Shown: positions 1 to 11,255, numbered from the stretch's first letter. The stretch is 64,000 bases of DNA from Aphrocallistes beatrix (GCA_963281255.1 OY725489.1:4774001-4838000); one strand, 5' to 3'. A program made the numbers and translations. Notes: generated from the sequence alone by a model not told the origin.

Positions 1-1690
1 CTCTTTTTCGTCAAAATGTCCGCAACGACTGAAAGCACATTCAACCAAGTATGTAGTCGGAAATAGCAAAGTTATTTGCTGGGCCTCTGTAGCTAATATA
101 TTATATTTTACATTACTTGGGAATCCAGCCACATCATTTCTTTTTTAAGGCATGGATCGGTTTTAAGCTGTCATCGTTTTGTAACATCAACTCGTCGATT
201 AGACCAGAGTTCAAAGCCATACACTAATTATTTTCGCAGTTAGAAAGAAAATGCTGAGTAATCCAAGAAGGAAAGTTCAATTGTTTCAGATCGATAAATC
301 TGTCATTCAGCTCAACATACAGTTTGGAAAGATGTTCTGAGATGATTCAGAGGATATCATCCAATGGTTGACATTTGCTGAGATGTGGGAGTTAGGAAAG
401 ATCATTCATCAAGATTTGGGATTTCCAAAAGTTGTTTTTGTTTATAAAGCCACAAATTTTGGTTTTGCAGTCCATGAGAGTTTATTGATCGTCTTGTAGA
501 TCCTTATTTAAAGCATTCAGTTTACCAAAAATATTGGCAAGATATGAAATTAAGGTTTTGGTTTCACTGAAATTCATGAACTAAAAGTCATCACTGTCCC
601 CACCAAATTCCAGCAAAGTGTCGTGTAATGCAATGAACCTTTCCAGACAGTTGCTTTTTGAGAGTCATCGCACATGTATATGTTGAAGTAGTCTCACATA
701 GTTCTCGTTCAGGTCCAGACAAATTGCTTTGAAAAGTCTCTCAGTCTTAGGATGGACTTTCATTAAATTAACCAATTAGATTACCTTTTTCAGTGTTTGG
801 TCCAGCTTGGGGCTATGTTTTGCAGCCGCCAAACTCTCTCTGTGAATGATACAGTGGACAGTCATTATGTCGGATTATCATCCTTCAAACGTTTCAGTAC
901 TCCCTTGTTTCTTCCCATCATTGTTGGAGTACCATCTACCACAGTAGACACAATGTTGGTAATCGGAATATCATTATCAGACAGAAACTTCTTGACTACA
1001 TTATAGATATCTTGCAAGGTGGTAGTGGTCGTCAAAGACTCGCAAAACATCATCTCTTCCATTAATTTTGAGTTGTGCAGGAATCTGGCATAGGCCATTA
1101 GAATACATTCCCTGTCCAGGAAGGTTGCTTCATCGAGGGCCAGGGAAAATTTGTGATCTGGAGGATCGCGATCAATTGTGTTTTGAAGTCGCTTGCAATT
1201 TCGTCGATGCGGCGGCGAACAGTTTCATTGCTGAGTGGTGTGAAGGAAAGTTCACAGTCAGGTCTTTTAGTGTCTTGTATTGTTCGGAGATACTATATCT
1301 CAAAGGCTGGTTTCAGCAACTCTTCGCCATCTGTGTGCAGCCGAGATTTCTTTGTGGGTTGGAATCCACATTCATTCAAACTCGTTTCTGTTTTGAACAT
1401 TGAATCAAGCGACATCTGCTTACATTTCGACTTTTCCTCATTCAAGCGTTTGAAGTACTTGAGTTGTTTCTCTACGTGTTCTGCGTGCACCCTTTCGAGA
1501 TGTCTTACCAATTTTGCTGGTCTCATGGAATCATTGCACAGGGAATTGCAACACAACAAGCAGTAAGGTTTGGTCTCATCATAAGCATCACGAATAAACT
1601 CCAATTTCAAATAGTCCGCTGAATAAAAGCGCTTTCCTATTGGAATTTGTAGACGCCACCTGGTCAGAATATTTCCACTTTGGCATTTTA
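1..1690 (-). pseudogene. Broken hAT transposase, BED-finger (ZBED5/SCAND3-like) lineage
   Basis: Minus-strand translation gives, from right to left, a BED-type zinc finger near 1487-1565 (YCLLCC followed by VRHLERVH), a charged linker (EEKSKCKQMSLDSMF), an RNase H-fold start near 1098-1250 (ETVRRRIDEIASDF, then FSLALDEATF), the segment FCESLTTTTTLQDIYNVVKK and VDGTPTMMG near 900-1060, and a C-terminal dimerisation-type tail at 1-55 (HTWLNVLSVVADILTKK). This order is that of hAT transposases domesticated in animals as ZBED5/SCAND3. Reading frame changes at least three times and stops interrupt every block, so it is dead. The C-terminus runs off the left edge. The first roughly 25-30 codons of the open frame starting at 1772 are antisense to the neighbouring gypsy element, so the hAT gene really begins near 1690. 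Family assignment is from recalled motif similarity. Confidence 0.85.
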
Positions 1691-1694
1691 AATA

Positions 1695-3354
1695 CAAATC
1701 TAACAAAAAGTAATTCCTCTGCCCGACCACAATCCTCTCAAATGGTTGCGGAATTAACGGGATCCCAGGCATACAATTACAAAATGGTTGATGGATTTTG
1801 AAGAAATTCCATACCAGATTCGATTTCGCCCAGCATCACAGAACGCACTTGGTTACTCGATTATTCTCGACCACAGCGGTCAGATGCAAATGTAAATTCG
1901 GGAATGGTAGAGACGAAAGTGACAAAGTCGAAATTCCTGTGCAGTGGATAGATAAACTGAAAGGAGCACAGCGAGAAAACGTTGTAATTCGATATACTGT
2001 TTCAAAATTATTGGAACGGGTCGGTTGTCCACGGCCTGCCAATTGAGAAAGGTAGCGCCCTGGTTGAACGTAGTTGGAGGTATTTTGTATTTTCAGGAGA
2101 AGTTTGTGTTACGGAAAAGGTTAAAACTCTAAGTTCTCGAGAAGCTTCATGCAGAGTGGCACTTTAAACAGACACGGACTCTAAGATTGCTACGAAGGAA
2201 TTACTTCTAGAGAAACACGTCAAGAGATGCCAGAGTACATTGTGGACCTGTCTCTTGTGTCAAAAATCTAAGCCGAGTCCCACTCCTAAGCATCCGCTTG
2301 AACCATTCGAGACGGTGGGTACGCAACATGGAGTGGGAGTAGCGATAGACATCAGAACTCTGCCATATGGAGATGCAAACATAGACACTTCTTGTTAATT
2401 GTCGATTTATTCAAACATTATGTTGAAGCGGCGCCCCTCCGGGATCAAAATGCGGAGACAATCATGAAAACCTTCGTAGAGGGATGAGTATTCAGAGGGC
2501 AGCACGGAATCCCCTATGTATTGGTCTCAGACCATGGAAAAAATGTGGATGGAGAATGCGTGTCAGAAATTTAATATAAAGAAGCCTCATACCACGGCAT
2601 ATCATCCAGAAGCAGATGGAATGGGTGAAACAGATCGGACAGGTTAAGCAGATGATCCGGTCCCTGCTATTGGAACGTTCATTAATCAAAGGTTCGTGGC
2701 CCAGTCTGCTCCCTAAGATAACCTTACTCGTATATTGTAGTAATCTGGAAATGGGAAAATAAGATTGTATCACATTTCCTGGCATTTGGTCTACTGTTGC
2801 GCACTCCCTTGGACGCTAAGATGGATGTGGCCAAGCAGAGAGTTACAACTTCTTGAAAGACGGAGAGAGAAGAATTACTTTCAAAAAGGAAGAGCTGAAC
2901 GCCATAGCTACCCGAAACCAGGAAGCCAGGAAGCAAGAGCCAAGAGATATTACGATCAGGGGAAATAAACTTCTAAACTAAGCGCGGGGATCAAGCCTTA
3001 CTGAAAAGGGAACAACGCAAACACGCATTGAAGTTTAATGATCTGTTCCAGATCACCAATAAACGCGGACCCATACTGGAGGTTCAGCGGGGGAGCAAGG
3101 ACAATGGATACATTTAAACCGTTGTTAAGGATATTAGGGAATACTGGCTAATTTTGTCATTAACTGTAAAGAATGGCCCAGAGAGTATTGCAGAGGATCT
3201 AGAAATGTCGAGTGAAGAGAGGCAGTAGAGCTGTATGCAGAGTCCGACGACCTGGTTAACACAGAGACTGAATATGATGCGACAGAACAAGAACAGTCTA
3301 ATGTGTCTGTCTCACGGCATCTATAGAGAAGCTTTTCTTAGCAAGGGGAAGTAA
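1695..3354 (+). pseudogene. Ty3/gypsy pol, RNase H end plus integrase, decayed
   Basis: Plus-strand frames show the end of RNase H (DHNPLKWLRN near 1728-1757, then DFEEIPYQIRFRPASQNAL), a degraded integrase zinc-binding region (KLHAEWHF near 2140-2165 and further on two cysteine pairs), and the integrase catalytic core from about 2390 (VDLFKHYVEAAPLRDQNAE, VLVSDHGKN near 2520-2550, TTAYHPEADGMG near 2595-2630). This is the gene order of Ty3/gypsy. Frameshifts and stops occur throughout, for example after VEG near 2486. The 5' part (gag, protease, RT) is missing because the hAT pseudogene lies immediately upstream; the junction near 1690 is abrupt. The 3' end is followed by a polypurine-like tract (AAGGGGAAG, 3344-3352) and a TGTTACG LTR start. 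No inference about activity beyond past transposition. Confidence 0.85.
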
Positions 3355-3632
3355 TGTTACGAATATGTTCAGGGGAGGCTATAGTTAGACATATAGTTAC
3401 GCGTAGTTTGGTTAGCGCATGCTTACTAATCTTATATATATTGGTTCGTTAGTTCTTAGGAATAGTCCGTAACACTATTTATTTTATACTTTATATTGTA
3501 TTGTCGATTACCAACCAAAATACTCCAACTCTTTCACTACTTATGATTGGACTGTCGTCGTTGAGACAGTAGTTTAAACTCCTCAGAAATTGTTGCAATT
3601 CTTTTGCTGAATTTGATCAGAGAACCTCAACA
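3355..3632 (+). repeat. Probable 3' LTR of the gypsy element
   Basis: Begins TGTTACGAATATG directly after the purine tract AAGGGGAAGTAA, as expected for a 3' LTR. An AACA end at 3629-3632 (CCTCAACA) mirrors the TGTT start, giving 278 bp, and a TATATATATT box lies near 3434. No second LTR copy is in the window, so the right boundary is an inference from the terminal dinucleotides only. Confidence 0.55.
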
Positions 3633-4490
3633 ATTTATCTTGGACAGGAGATATAGCCTTTACCAGTGGAGTACCGTGACCAAATGCCGCCCAGGGCGGG
3701 AATTTTAGAATGCCGCCCCTACGTGTGAAAAAGAATCCATTTCGCATATTAATTTGAAATAGATGGAATAACTCGACTACCTACAGTTTCATACTATACT
3801 AATCCAATTTCATCAATTCTATTTTTGGTTTCTTTTAGTATATTTATTTTTCCTATTTACACTTCGGAGTTCTTTGGCGTTTTCTTTGCGTGAAATGCGA
3901 TTTAGTCAATGTTAAGCTCGAGAAAATTCTCTTTAAAATATATATGGTTCCTAAGTATCTAAACATGATTAAAACATTCTATTTTGTTTCTAAAGTTCCG
4001 CCGCCGAAAATATTTCTTACTTTAAAATAAATTGACGGATTAAGATCCATGTGGTTGGCTAAAAAAAGAGTCACTCAATAGTTTTATTTTGATGAATCAG
4101 TCTTTACTTTCGCATTAATTTGCTTCAATACTACTGTACGTTTAAGCATAATCTTCAAGGCTATAACATTCTCCAAGAATGCAAAAGCAATACCGCATCG
4201 CATCTGAGCGCATTGTCAGAGAATACCAAATTCCTGAAACATAATTAGTCACCATTCGCTTGAAATTACGAGACCTTAAAGACATCAGAAAAATACATTA
4301 AAAATTAAGACTTACAGACTGTCTTCACTTTTTCGATGTTGTAGATGCTCCATCATCTAAGAAACGTAAGTTATCAGACTCTTTCAAAATTCACCTCAAA
4401 AACCTATTTTCGAAATCGATACTAATAAAGAAATTCGAACTCCATTTCTTAACTTACAGTTGAATCAGTCATAGTACACTCAGTATTGAC
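3633..4490. other. Non-coding gap with a possible hAT terminus
   Basis: No gene recognised. CAGTGGAGTACCGTGAC at 3667 followed by a GCCGCCC-rich stretch resembles one end of a hAT-type MITE, but no partner end was found. The rest is AT-rich sequence without visible structure. Confidence 0.4.
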
Positions 4491-4626
4491 CAGGGCCGGC
4501 GGAAGCTCGTGAGAAGTGGGGCGGTCTTGAATTGTGATGACAATCATTATGATCGCAGGTCAAAAAATTATACATTACAGTCAATTTGAAGTGTTCGCAA
4601 CCCCTCCCAAGCTCCCATATACTATA

Positions 4627-5001
4627 TTACGGAAGGGTAATCGTCTTCAGCCCAAAATCTTTGTAACAGAGACTACATTCATGCTTAGAAAATTTTGCTG
4701 TGGCATCCTTCCAGTTAGAAAAGCCAGTCGATATAAAAGTCGGTTCCAAGCAAAGAGCAGATTGCAGGAGATTATTTTGGTAAGCAGTGACACACGTACA
4801 ACAGAAGGCATGGTCTAGGTTTTCCTCGTAGTGCAGCCATGACCACCTGTCGAACCACTGCCGTTGAAACGAACGTTTCATCACTAAGGTATTTCCAAAC
4901 TCACGTTTGGTAAAGCGAATAGAGGAAAGTTGGTGCGGCTTGTCACCGATCGCCGGCGTTTGTAGTCGGCTATTGCCATCAAATGAAGCCATCGCGTTCA
5001 C
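4627..5001 (-). pseudogene. N-terminal fragment of hAT transposase with TTF-type zinc finger
   Basis: A 124-codon open frame inside the hAT element. It reads FTKREFGNT, then a TTF-type (BED-like) zinc-binding block WFDRWSWLHYEE, HAFCCTCVTAYQNN, FISTGFSNWKDATAKFSKHE. This is the N-terminal module of the TTF-type zinc finger hAT proteins (ZMYM-like, with DUF4371 and hATC usually following). Only the DNA-binding part is present; catalytic and dimerisation domains are missing, matching the short element. The frame has no internal stop, so this derivative is younger than most of the window or was a recent passenger. It may have bound element ends without cutting; that is inference. Confidence 0.75.
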
Positions 5002-5060
5002 TCAAATATATAACTGATATTTCATCATATTTTCTTTTCATTTTATACTATTAGATCTAC

Positions 5061-5163
5061 ATTGTTATTTATTTGTCAATTTAGTATTGTATTGTTTCCT
5101 ATTGCCCAAGGTTTGGAAATATTGATCAATAGAAACAATACTAATTTGACAAATAAATAACAA
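5061..5163. repeat. Hairpin inside the hAT derivative
   Basis: GTTATTTATTTGTCAATTTAG onward is repeated inverted as CTAATTTGACAAATAAATAAC with about 35-bp arms and a loop of about 26 bp. It lies wholly inside the 848-bp element. Confidence 0.7.
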
Positions 5164-5346
5164 TCTAGATCTGGAAGAATGAATTGTAATTTGTATTTTG
5201 GTCGTATTTCTGGGGTTGAAAATAGGGTTTCGTTCCAGGACAATGTTCGTTATTCTGAGGTGGTCACTAAGAGGGGTTCTGCTGTACGGCCTGTACCAAA
5301 AATTCACACAAAAAGTGAGGCGTCCCGGGCCGGCCCTGGTATTGAC

Positions 5347-7010
5347 ACATAAAGTTGAACGTGAATAAGTTGCAATACAATTGTTTCTTTCTGTCTTCAG
5401 TTGATTTCAAATGAAAGCAGAGATTTTGGTTTCATCGAAGTGTGTAAGGAATTTTTTGAGTGGGACTTGTCGAAAATCAATCACAAGTGTCGAATAATAA
5501 TCTCTCTTACTTGACTTTCCCTCTATTGGAAAATTATAGCACCGGGAACTGCGACGTTTTTTAAAGAATAAGTATTTATTTCATCTGACAATAAAGTTAC
5601 GAAATTTCGTGAAAATCTTCCACATATTTGACTAAGAATTTTCTCCTTTGCCTAAAGTAATCAAGCAAAATATTCCGATTGAATATTATATGAACAAATC
5701 TATCTCCAAATTCACATTTCGCTATGAGACCAGTATCATGATTGACCTTAAGCGAAAACGAAGAAAATGTGAAGCTTTTAATGGACATAACAATTAATCC
5801 AGAGACCCAACTTTTGCAAACAACCGGAATGTAATTAACGGCCGGAGTGGTTAATGTCAATATCACAATATGTTTGTTTGATATAATAATGGCAGCTATC
5901 CTTGACGGGACTAGCAGCGCATCTTGTCATTTATCTACATCCAGTAGAGATCAATAGAAAGACATTGACTTAATTATAGTAGGGCTTTCCTATTAACCGC
6001 TCAATTGATTAAGCCTTGGAAATATTTATTAAGGCCGATAAATGATATACAATAACATGTCTGTAGCATTGCGCAAATTTAACTCCGATGAGCAAGTAGA
6101 ATCAGGAGCAAAATTTCAGGGTTTCGAAGGAGATTTCTAAAAATCAACAACTCTTTGATGTCTGATTCTAGTATACAATGGTTGTATAATTATTCCACAA
6201 AAGATGTAGTATTGCATAGATTCACATTTAGATTATGAATACAAAAGTGTTATAATGCGACTCCATTATTGATGAATAAATAATGTTACAATGCAGAACT
6301 TCAGCCTTGCAACATCTTTCTTTTCACAAAAATGGCTCAATCGATTTATCATAGCTGATAACTCATTAGTATATAATACATTTCATATCTCTAACATGAA
6401 CACAGATGCCTATTCCCTATGAATGCCACATTTTTCCCATTATGCCCGATGCCATGAAGAGTGAGAAGGAATTCTCGAATTTTTTTGACTGATATAAACC
6501 CTTTTCAGATCGATGCCGATTCCTTCAGCAATGTGGTAGGAGGGCTGTCGCCTGAAGTGTTTTATGTTTCTATTGGAAAAATAATTTTTTTCTTTAATGA
6601 TTCATGATCCTTATTTATTATATATCAAAACTAGAATATTCTGTTTAGATGCAATTATCAGCAAAGAATTTGTTGGAACTCCATAACTTGAAATAACAAT
6701 TGCATTTGTTCTTCATAATTTGTAAGAGCTAAATTGAACTCGTTTCCAGGCTTAACGTCGCACTCAGTACAATCATTGACCGCTTGTATTTCCCGAACAA
6801 TTTGCTGGTTTGTTAGTATTCATCGCAGCTTTCCCACAACTCTGGGCTGACTGAAAGGAAGTCTTGTAGAAGAAGACTGAGCACCTCAAATAAGCTCATT
6901 GAACGAATTGTAACAAATTCTGCTACTTAGTTCTACCGAGCGGATTTCATGCACATTCATCGCGATAAATGTCACTAGCTTTTTTCTGGTATTGAGAGAT
7001 CCATATAAAC
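5347..7010. other. Gap without recognised gene
   Basis: An 89-codon minus-strand frame (5597-5866) has no motif I recognise, and similar lengths occur by chance here. The right part, 6650-7010, may be a further decayed 3' part of the minus-strand transposase fragment at 7017-7450, but I could not read a convincing motif. Confidence 0.3.
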
Positions 7011-7016
7011 CTCTTC

Positions 7017-7450
7017 TCAGACCACCTGTCGCATACAACCAATAGTGCTTTGAAGGCGGAGGGCATATACTATCTCAAAATCTTCGCTTGCCATCACCAG
7101 TTCAAGCAATGCCTCTAGGACGACAGTTATAGCTCTTCTGTGGATTCTAATGCTACTCGTCGTCGTATCGAAACAAAGAGCGGCGATGGGGGACCGAAAT
7201 CTGTCCACTCCTGCAGAAAATGAACCATATTATGCCCTATGCGAGCTCGCGAGACATTAGACAATCGGAGAACTCCCAACCACTTTTCCACATCCTTATC
7301 TGAAACAACTACAACCATTCTGTCACTTTTTGCCTTCGCAATCTGGTAGCATCTTCCCGTCAAAGTGTGATATAAAGGGACTGTCGGACAGAAAGTCCTT
7401 TTCATACTAGCTCCGATCTCCTTTCTTGAGTATTTCTGAGCTTCATGCAA
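7017..7450 (-). pseudogene. Decayed fragment of an unclassified transposon protein (FDTT motif)
   Basis: Two overlapping minus-strand frames join around 7130-7210: VVVSDKDVEKWLGVLRLSN, then VDRFRSPIAALCFDTTTSS, IHRRAITVVLEALL and a HHxFEIV-like remnant (ASEDFEIVYA). I recognise this layout (a CFDTTSSNTG-type motif, then a GA..LLE stretch and an ACRHH.FE.V stretch) from multi-copy uncharacterised proteins of invertebrate genomes that behave like transposons. The conserved S-N-T-G after FDTT is altered here and frames are broken. No biochemical role can be assigned. Confidence 0.45.
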
Positions 7451-7737
7451 AGGGCAGGTAGATATATAATAGTAGTATGATTGGTTAAATTTCCTAACCT
7501 ACAGTCCCTTTGAGAGTTCTGTTAACTCGTTATCTGATTAGTTGAAAACTTCTCAATCCATATTTTCACTATTACCTCACGAATTGGGAGGGTATGCATT
7601 GGAAGATACCAAAAAAATCATTTTGAAGTCGCGCAGGGTCATCTGAAACCGATTGCCCTTTTCCCTCCGCAATGAGCTAGTAGTACGCTCAGCAAAGTAC
7701 AGTGTTGGGGAGAGTGTGAGAGAGGCCTGGAATAAGG

Positions 7738-8072
7738 CCAGATTCGGTTAAGCGGTTAACCGCCGTTAATCTCGGTTAACGATTAAAAAATCCTAAATCA
7801 GTTAATCTGCATTATTTTCTAATATATGCGCTTATTTCACTGTTTTCGACATAAATTCTTGGATATTACTTCCAAAAATATGATCAAATAGTATATTTCG
7901 AGACCACTGAAAATAATAAAATTTCAGAATATTAAGTTAAAGATAGTCCAACAATCCATATTTCTACCAATTAAAGTAAACATTGTTTAACCGGTTAACC
8001 GCCCAAAGAAAACTTTAATAACTAAACAAAAATAACAAAAATAACTCGGTTAACCAACCCCAGCCCTGCCTG
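7738..8072. repeat. MITE-like element built from GGTTAAC motifs
   Basis: The left part reads TCGGTTAAGCGGTTAACCGCCGTTAATCTCGGTTAACGATT; the right part has GTTTAACCGGTTAACCGCC and ends CGGTTAACCAACCCCAGCCCTG. GGTTAAC is self-complementary apart from one base, so the whole unit can fold. The right terminus CAGGGCTGGGGTTGG (reverse strand) is hAT-like. No clean target duplication was found. Confidence 0.55.
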
Positions 8073-8089
8073 GGTTATAGTCGCGGATG

Positions 8090-8560
8090 CAAGAAAATGT
8101 CGCAAGTAAGTAGGCTCCCATCGAGGTCATCTTGTGGTCTCACAATGACCCTTTGGTGTAGCTCAGCAACCAGAGGGAGTCAAGGGGAAAATACATCAAG
8201 TGAGTCCTGGAACTCGAGCCTTTGAACTATCACGTACGGTGTAGGAGAGGAGCAGGGAATCTCGCAGGCCGACAGATTCAGCAGGAGTGCTATAGAATCA
8301 GACCATGCGATTAAGACGACTCCAAGTTCGAAGAGCACATTTATATCATGAGCTGTGGTGAAGACGAGGTCGCACCTTGTCACTTACCCAAAGCTGCTTT
8401 CGAGACTAACCGAGGCTCAGAAATCGACGAAGTGACCTCAGATGCAGTATCGCAGCTCCAAAGTGAAACGGTGATCGTTTCCGGATAGCATTCAAGATTC
8501 GGAATGGAATACTCTACCAACGGAACCATATCAAACTTATCATCCTCTTCGCCATTCTGC
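8090..8560. other. GC-richer unidentified stretch, possibly old retroelement coding
   Basis: Base composition is visibly higher in G+C than the surroundings. A plus-strand reading near 8490-8530 (IRNGILYQRN) resembles the segment upstream of a gypsy integrase, and 8425-8480 reads EVTSDAVSQLQSETV in another frame. This is too short to classify; a host exon or another retroelement is equally possible. Confidence 0.25.
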
Positions 8561-8832
8561 GAGAGAGCTAATCACCATTTTTTATTATAGTTGTATCATA
8601 TGTGAAGAATATTAATATACGCAGTCATAACCTACATAATATAAGGCCTGACAGTAATTGTACCATGGATGATCAACAAGATTGGAAATTTTATCTTCTA
8701 AATCCTGTGATTAAGTTATTAAGTTAACAATGCATCTCTTTCCCAAACATCACTTCCTGTTACCCTGTGGTTAAAGTTATCATGTAGTATAGTAGAATGG
8801 TGATTGGATAGCATAATTAAATATTAATAGTA

Positions 8833-9376
8833 GGGCATTAGGATCTTTCGATCCATGATCGAAAGATCCGGATCGCGATCCTTTTTTGAGGATCGAGATC
8901 GGATCGACGATCTTTTTTTAAAAGTAGGATCGGGATCGGGATCGAGATCGGATCGAAACTTTTCCTGAATTCGATCCGATCCTTTTTCTTTTTAATTCCC
9001 AAGTTGGAGGTGAAAGTGTTGAAATTTATGTTGATTAAATATATTTTTTAATGTGTTTTATGGTTTGAATACTAACTTAAGCACTAAGTACGTCCCAGGC
9101 TGCCGCAGACGGACGGACATTGCACGCCGTCCATGCCATAAGACATCTCCTTCCAGGAGCTGTACTAAAAATAATAGTTCTCTGGCTCTGACTATTATTG
9201 AAAGGATCTTTTTGGGGATCGTGATCGGATCGAAGATCCTTTTATAAAATTAGGATCGTGATCGGATCGAAGATCCTTTTATAAAATTAGGATCGTGATC
9301 GGATCGAAGATCCTTTTATAAGTCAGGATCGGGATCTGGATCTAGATCCTTTTTTAGAGGATCGACTAATGCCCAA
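8833..9376. mobile_element. MITE-like element made of reiterated GGATCG motifs
   Basis: The ends are inverted (GGGCATTAGGATC at 8833; GGATCGACTAATGCCC ending 9374) and lie between two copies of ATTAATAGTA (8823-8832 and 9377-9386), consistent with a target duplication. The interior is dominated by GGATCGnGATCGGATCGA, including a tandem array of a roughly 41-bp unit at about 9214-9325 (GGATCGTGATCGGATCGAAG repeated three times). Between about 9076 and 9165 it carries a non-GATC segment (GACGGACGGACATTG to CTGTACTAAAAAT) that resembles the tail at 41344-41440. Confidence 0.75.
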
Positions 9377-9648
9377 ATTAATAGTACATACAAACTGTAT
9401 ATTCTATAATATAATTAGTAGAAATATAACAAAAATAATAATCACATTCTCCTCATTTTGACTCTAGCACTAATACGCGTTCTGTTTATAATAGATAAAT
9501 AAAGGGCACCGAGAAGCTAATAAAGTAATACAAATACACAAAGTAGTAAATATAGAAGCAAACTAATAATTAAGAAAATTTCTTTAATTTACGTTTCAGT
9601 TTTCCAATTTTTCTGAAAAGATTGCAAAGCATCTAACCAGAAAATACA
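9377..9648. other. AT-rich gap
   Basis: No feature seen apart from the flanking ATTAATAGTA copy at its left edge. Confidence 0.5.
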
Positions 9649-9890
9649 CTAGTAAAATGTATTAACGTTAATTAATTTCCAAACAGTATGAAGAATGTCG
9701 ACAAACTCAGGTATATTATTTCTAAATTCTGCGGTATGCAATTCGTTTCGCATGATTGGTGCAGAAATATTTAATTCGTTAATAATTTTCAACACCAGTT
9801 TTACAATTTGACGCTCTATCCTAGATGGAAAGCATGCTTTCATAGCTAAATGACGTGCTACTTGGATAAACCATAGCCCACTGTGTCTAA
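9649..9890 (-). pseudogene. Fragment of a P-element/THAP9-like transposase
   Basis: A minus-strand frame reads QVARHLAMKACFPSRIERQ, IVKLVLKIINELNI, TAEFRNNIPEFVDILHTVWK, LINVNT. In P-element-type transposases a comparable block (S..V...L then T..F......lWkilN) sits after the catalytic region. Only about 75 codons survive and no catalytic residue is present, so the assignment is moderate. A left-hand foldback element begins close by at about 9895. Confidence 0.45.
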
Positions 9891-10001
9891 GGCCTGCTAT
9901 CTAAGTCTCAAAATGAACCAGGGATGCGGTCGAAGAAGGTTGAACAAATCATGATCTGCCTAAAATCATTAACCTCGTAGGATAGAGCTTATGAATTATT
10001 A

Positions 10002-10575
10002 CAGTGGCGGCGCTACGGGGGGGCATGGGGGGGCGAAACCCCCCCCCCAGATTTTGCTGAGCCCTCCCTGTGGGGGGGGGGGGGCTCAGATTTTCCCCAA
10101 AATGTCATTATTGTAATACTAAGAAGCGCAACGACGTAGGACTCAGCAATGTCAGAATAAATGGATGGTTATATAGTACAATCGATCAATACAGAGCACA
10201 ACCCGTATACAATAGTTGTCTTATTTAGACTAGTTCAAGTCGGCGGTTTCCTCCCTTGGTGAACTGATCGATCACAGGTCCTTTCCTATCTTTTCTTATT
10301 AACTTAAAAGTTAAACATTGATTACGGCCAATTCCCTCAGGCGACTGTTTCCCATCGATGCATGGAGCCACGATTTAATACGTTTCATGGCCGAAAAGGT
10401 TCGCTCTGCGGAGGTGTTTGATGCAGGTAATGTCACGGAAATCTGAAGAGCTTTGGTGTCAACATGAGGTTTCACAAACCCTCCCATGGTCCTTTTGGAT
10501 TATATAAAGGCCCCTCAAAATATTGATGAGCCCCCCACCAGTCCCCCCACTCGCGGCGCGCTAGCGACGCCACTG
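10002..10575. mobile_element. hAT element inserted in left foldback arm
   Basis: Ends CAGTGGCGGCGCTACG and CGCTAGCGACGCCACTG are inverted. The right flank is ATGTATTA (10576-10583) and the left flank (9994-10001) AATTATTA; comparison with the opposite foldback arm (GGAATGTATCACCA) shows the original target was ATGTATTA-like and the left copy lost one base. Next to both ends are long G and C runs. It encodes a fragment of its own transposase (10310-10480). Confidence 0.8.
10310..10480 (-). pseudogene. hAT C-terminal dimerisation (hATC) fragment
   Basis: The minus strand reads VKPHVDTKALQISVTLPASN, TSAERTFSAMKRIKSWLHAS, MGNSRLRELAVINV and then a stop. This is the hATC dimerisation motif, where a conserved SAER.FS..K.IK..LR..M...RL..L..I block mediates oligomerisation of hAT transposases. 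Frame is open over this segment and ends at a natural stop, so it is the true C-terminus. All upstream domains (zinc finger, RNase H fold) are gone. It lies within a 574-bp element with matching hAT ends, confirming the superfamily by an independent criterion. Confidence 0.85.
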
Positions 10576-11159
10576 ATGTATTACCAACATATATAAATAT
10601 GGTCCAAAAGTACCCATAACCGTTGCAAAATTTTGATTAGTCATCATATGATTAAGGAATATGTTATATTTAGGATTAATTTATTGATTTCAGAGTAAGT
10701 TTAAGGACACTTCTGAATGTTTTAATAGTTTTTCGCATAGAAACGAACTGTGAATTGGTTTAAAGCGTTTTTTTCATGGGATGTTGCTACATTCTAGCGT
10801 TTCAATGGTAACGCTTTTTGGTCAGTTGAGGTCATATCTCGAAAAACCCAATAACTAAGTATATAAATTTGATCTTATTTGATAACCAATAGACTACTTC
10901 CTATTAAGCGATTATATAATTTCTATGTCAAAATTCAATGGTTTACGAGCAGGGATGTGTGCTCAAATTTCTTTTGGGGGAGCGCTTATAAAAGAATATA
11001 TTAAGCAAAAATTGGTAAACGAAGTTACTTTTCTAACACCTTTTTCTTTTCGTTTTTTCGGACATATGAAGAGGCTTAGAGAGCTATGTCACGCGAAAAC
11101 GCTGCAAAAAGTGTAATTGTCTCGCTTTCTCAGCCTATAGGTATAATACAAATATACGA

Positions 11160-11243
11160 TGTCCCGCGATATAACTCAATGTCCCGCTAAAAGTACTACT
11201 TATGTCCAGTTATTTTGTATGCAGAGGTTGGCATGTATGCTTT
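11160..11243 (-). repeat. Terminal fragment of the CATACTTGCCAAC-type element
   Basis: TGTCCCGCGATATAACTC, TGTCCCGCTAAAAG and GGTTGGCATGTATGC match, on the reverse strand, the end seen at 27195-27230 (GTTGGCAAGTATGCATC preceded by CGGGAC repeats). Confidence 0.5.
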
Positions 11244-11255
11244 TAGTATATTATA

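Larger units (their letters stand above)
4491..5338. mobile_element. Non-autonomous hAT element with perfect 8-bp target duplication
   Basis: Left end CAGGGCCGGCGGAAGC and right end GGGCCGGCCCTG are inverted copies over the first ten bases (CAGGGCCGGC). The element is flanked on both sides by GTATTGAC (4483-4490 and 5339-5346), an exact 8-bp duplication, which is the hAT signature. Length 848 bp. It carries only the 5' part of a transposase gene on the minus strand (see 4627-5001) and an internal hairpin (5061-5163), so it is a deletion derivative that must have been moved in trans. Confidence 0.9.

Noticed and set aside
1068..1566. Two plus-strand open frames of 111 and 137 codons
   Set aside because: Antisense to the hAT transposase; their translations show no domain and overlap each other.
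4534..4818. 94-codon plus-strand open frame
   Set aside because: Shadow of the minus-strand TTF-type transposase fragment.
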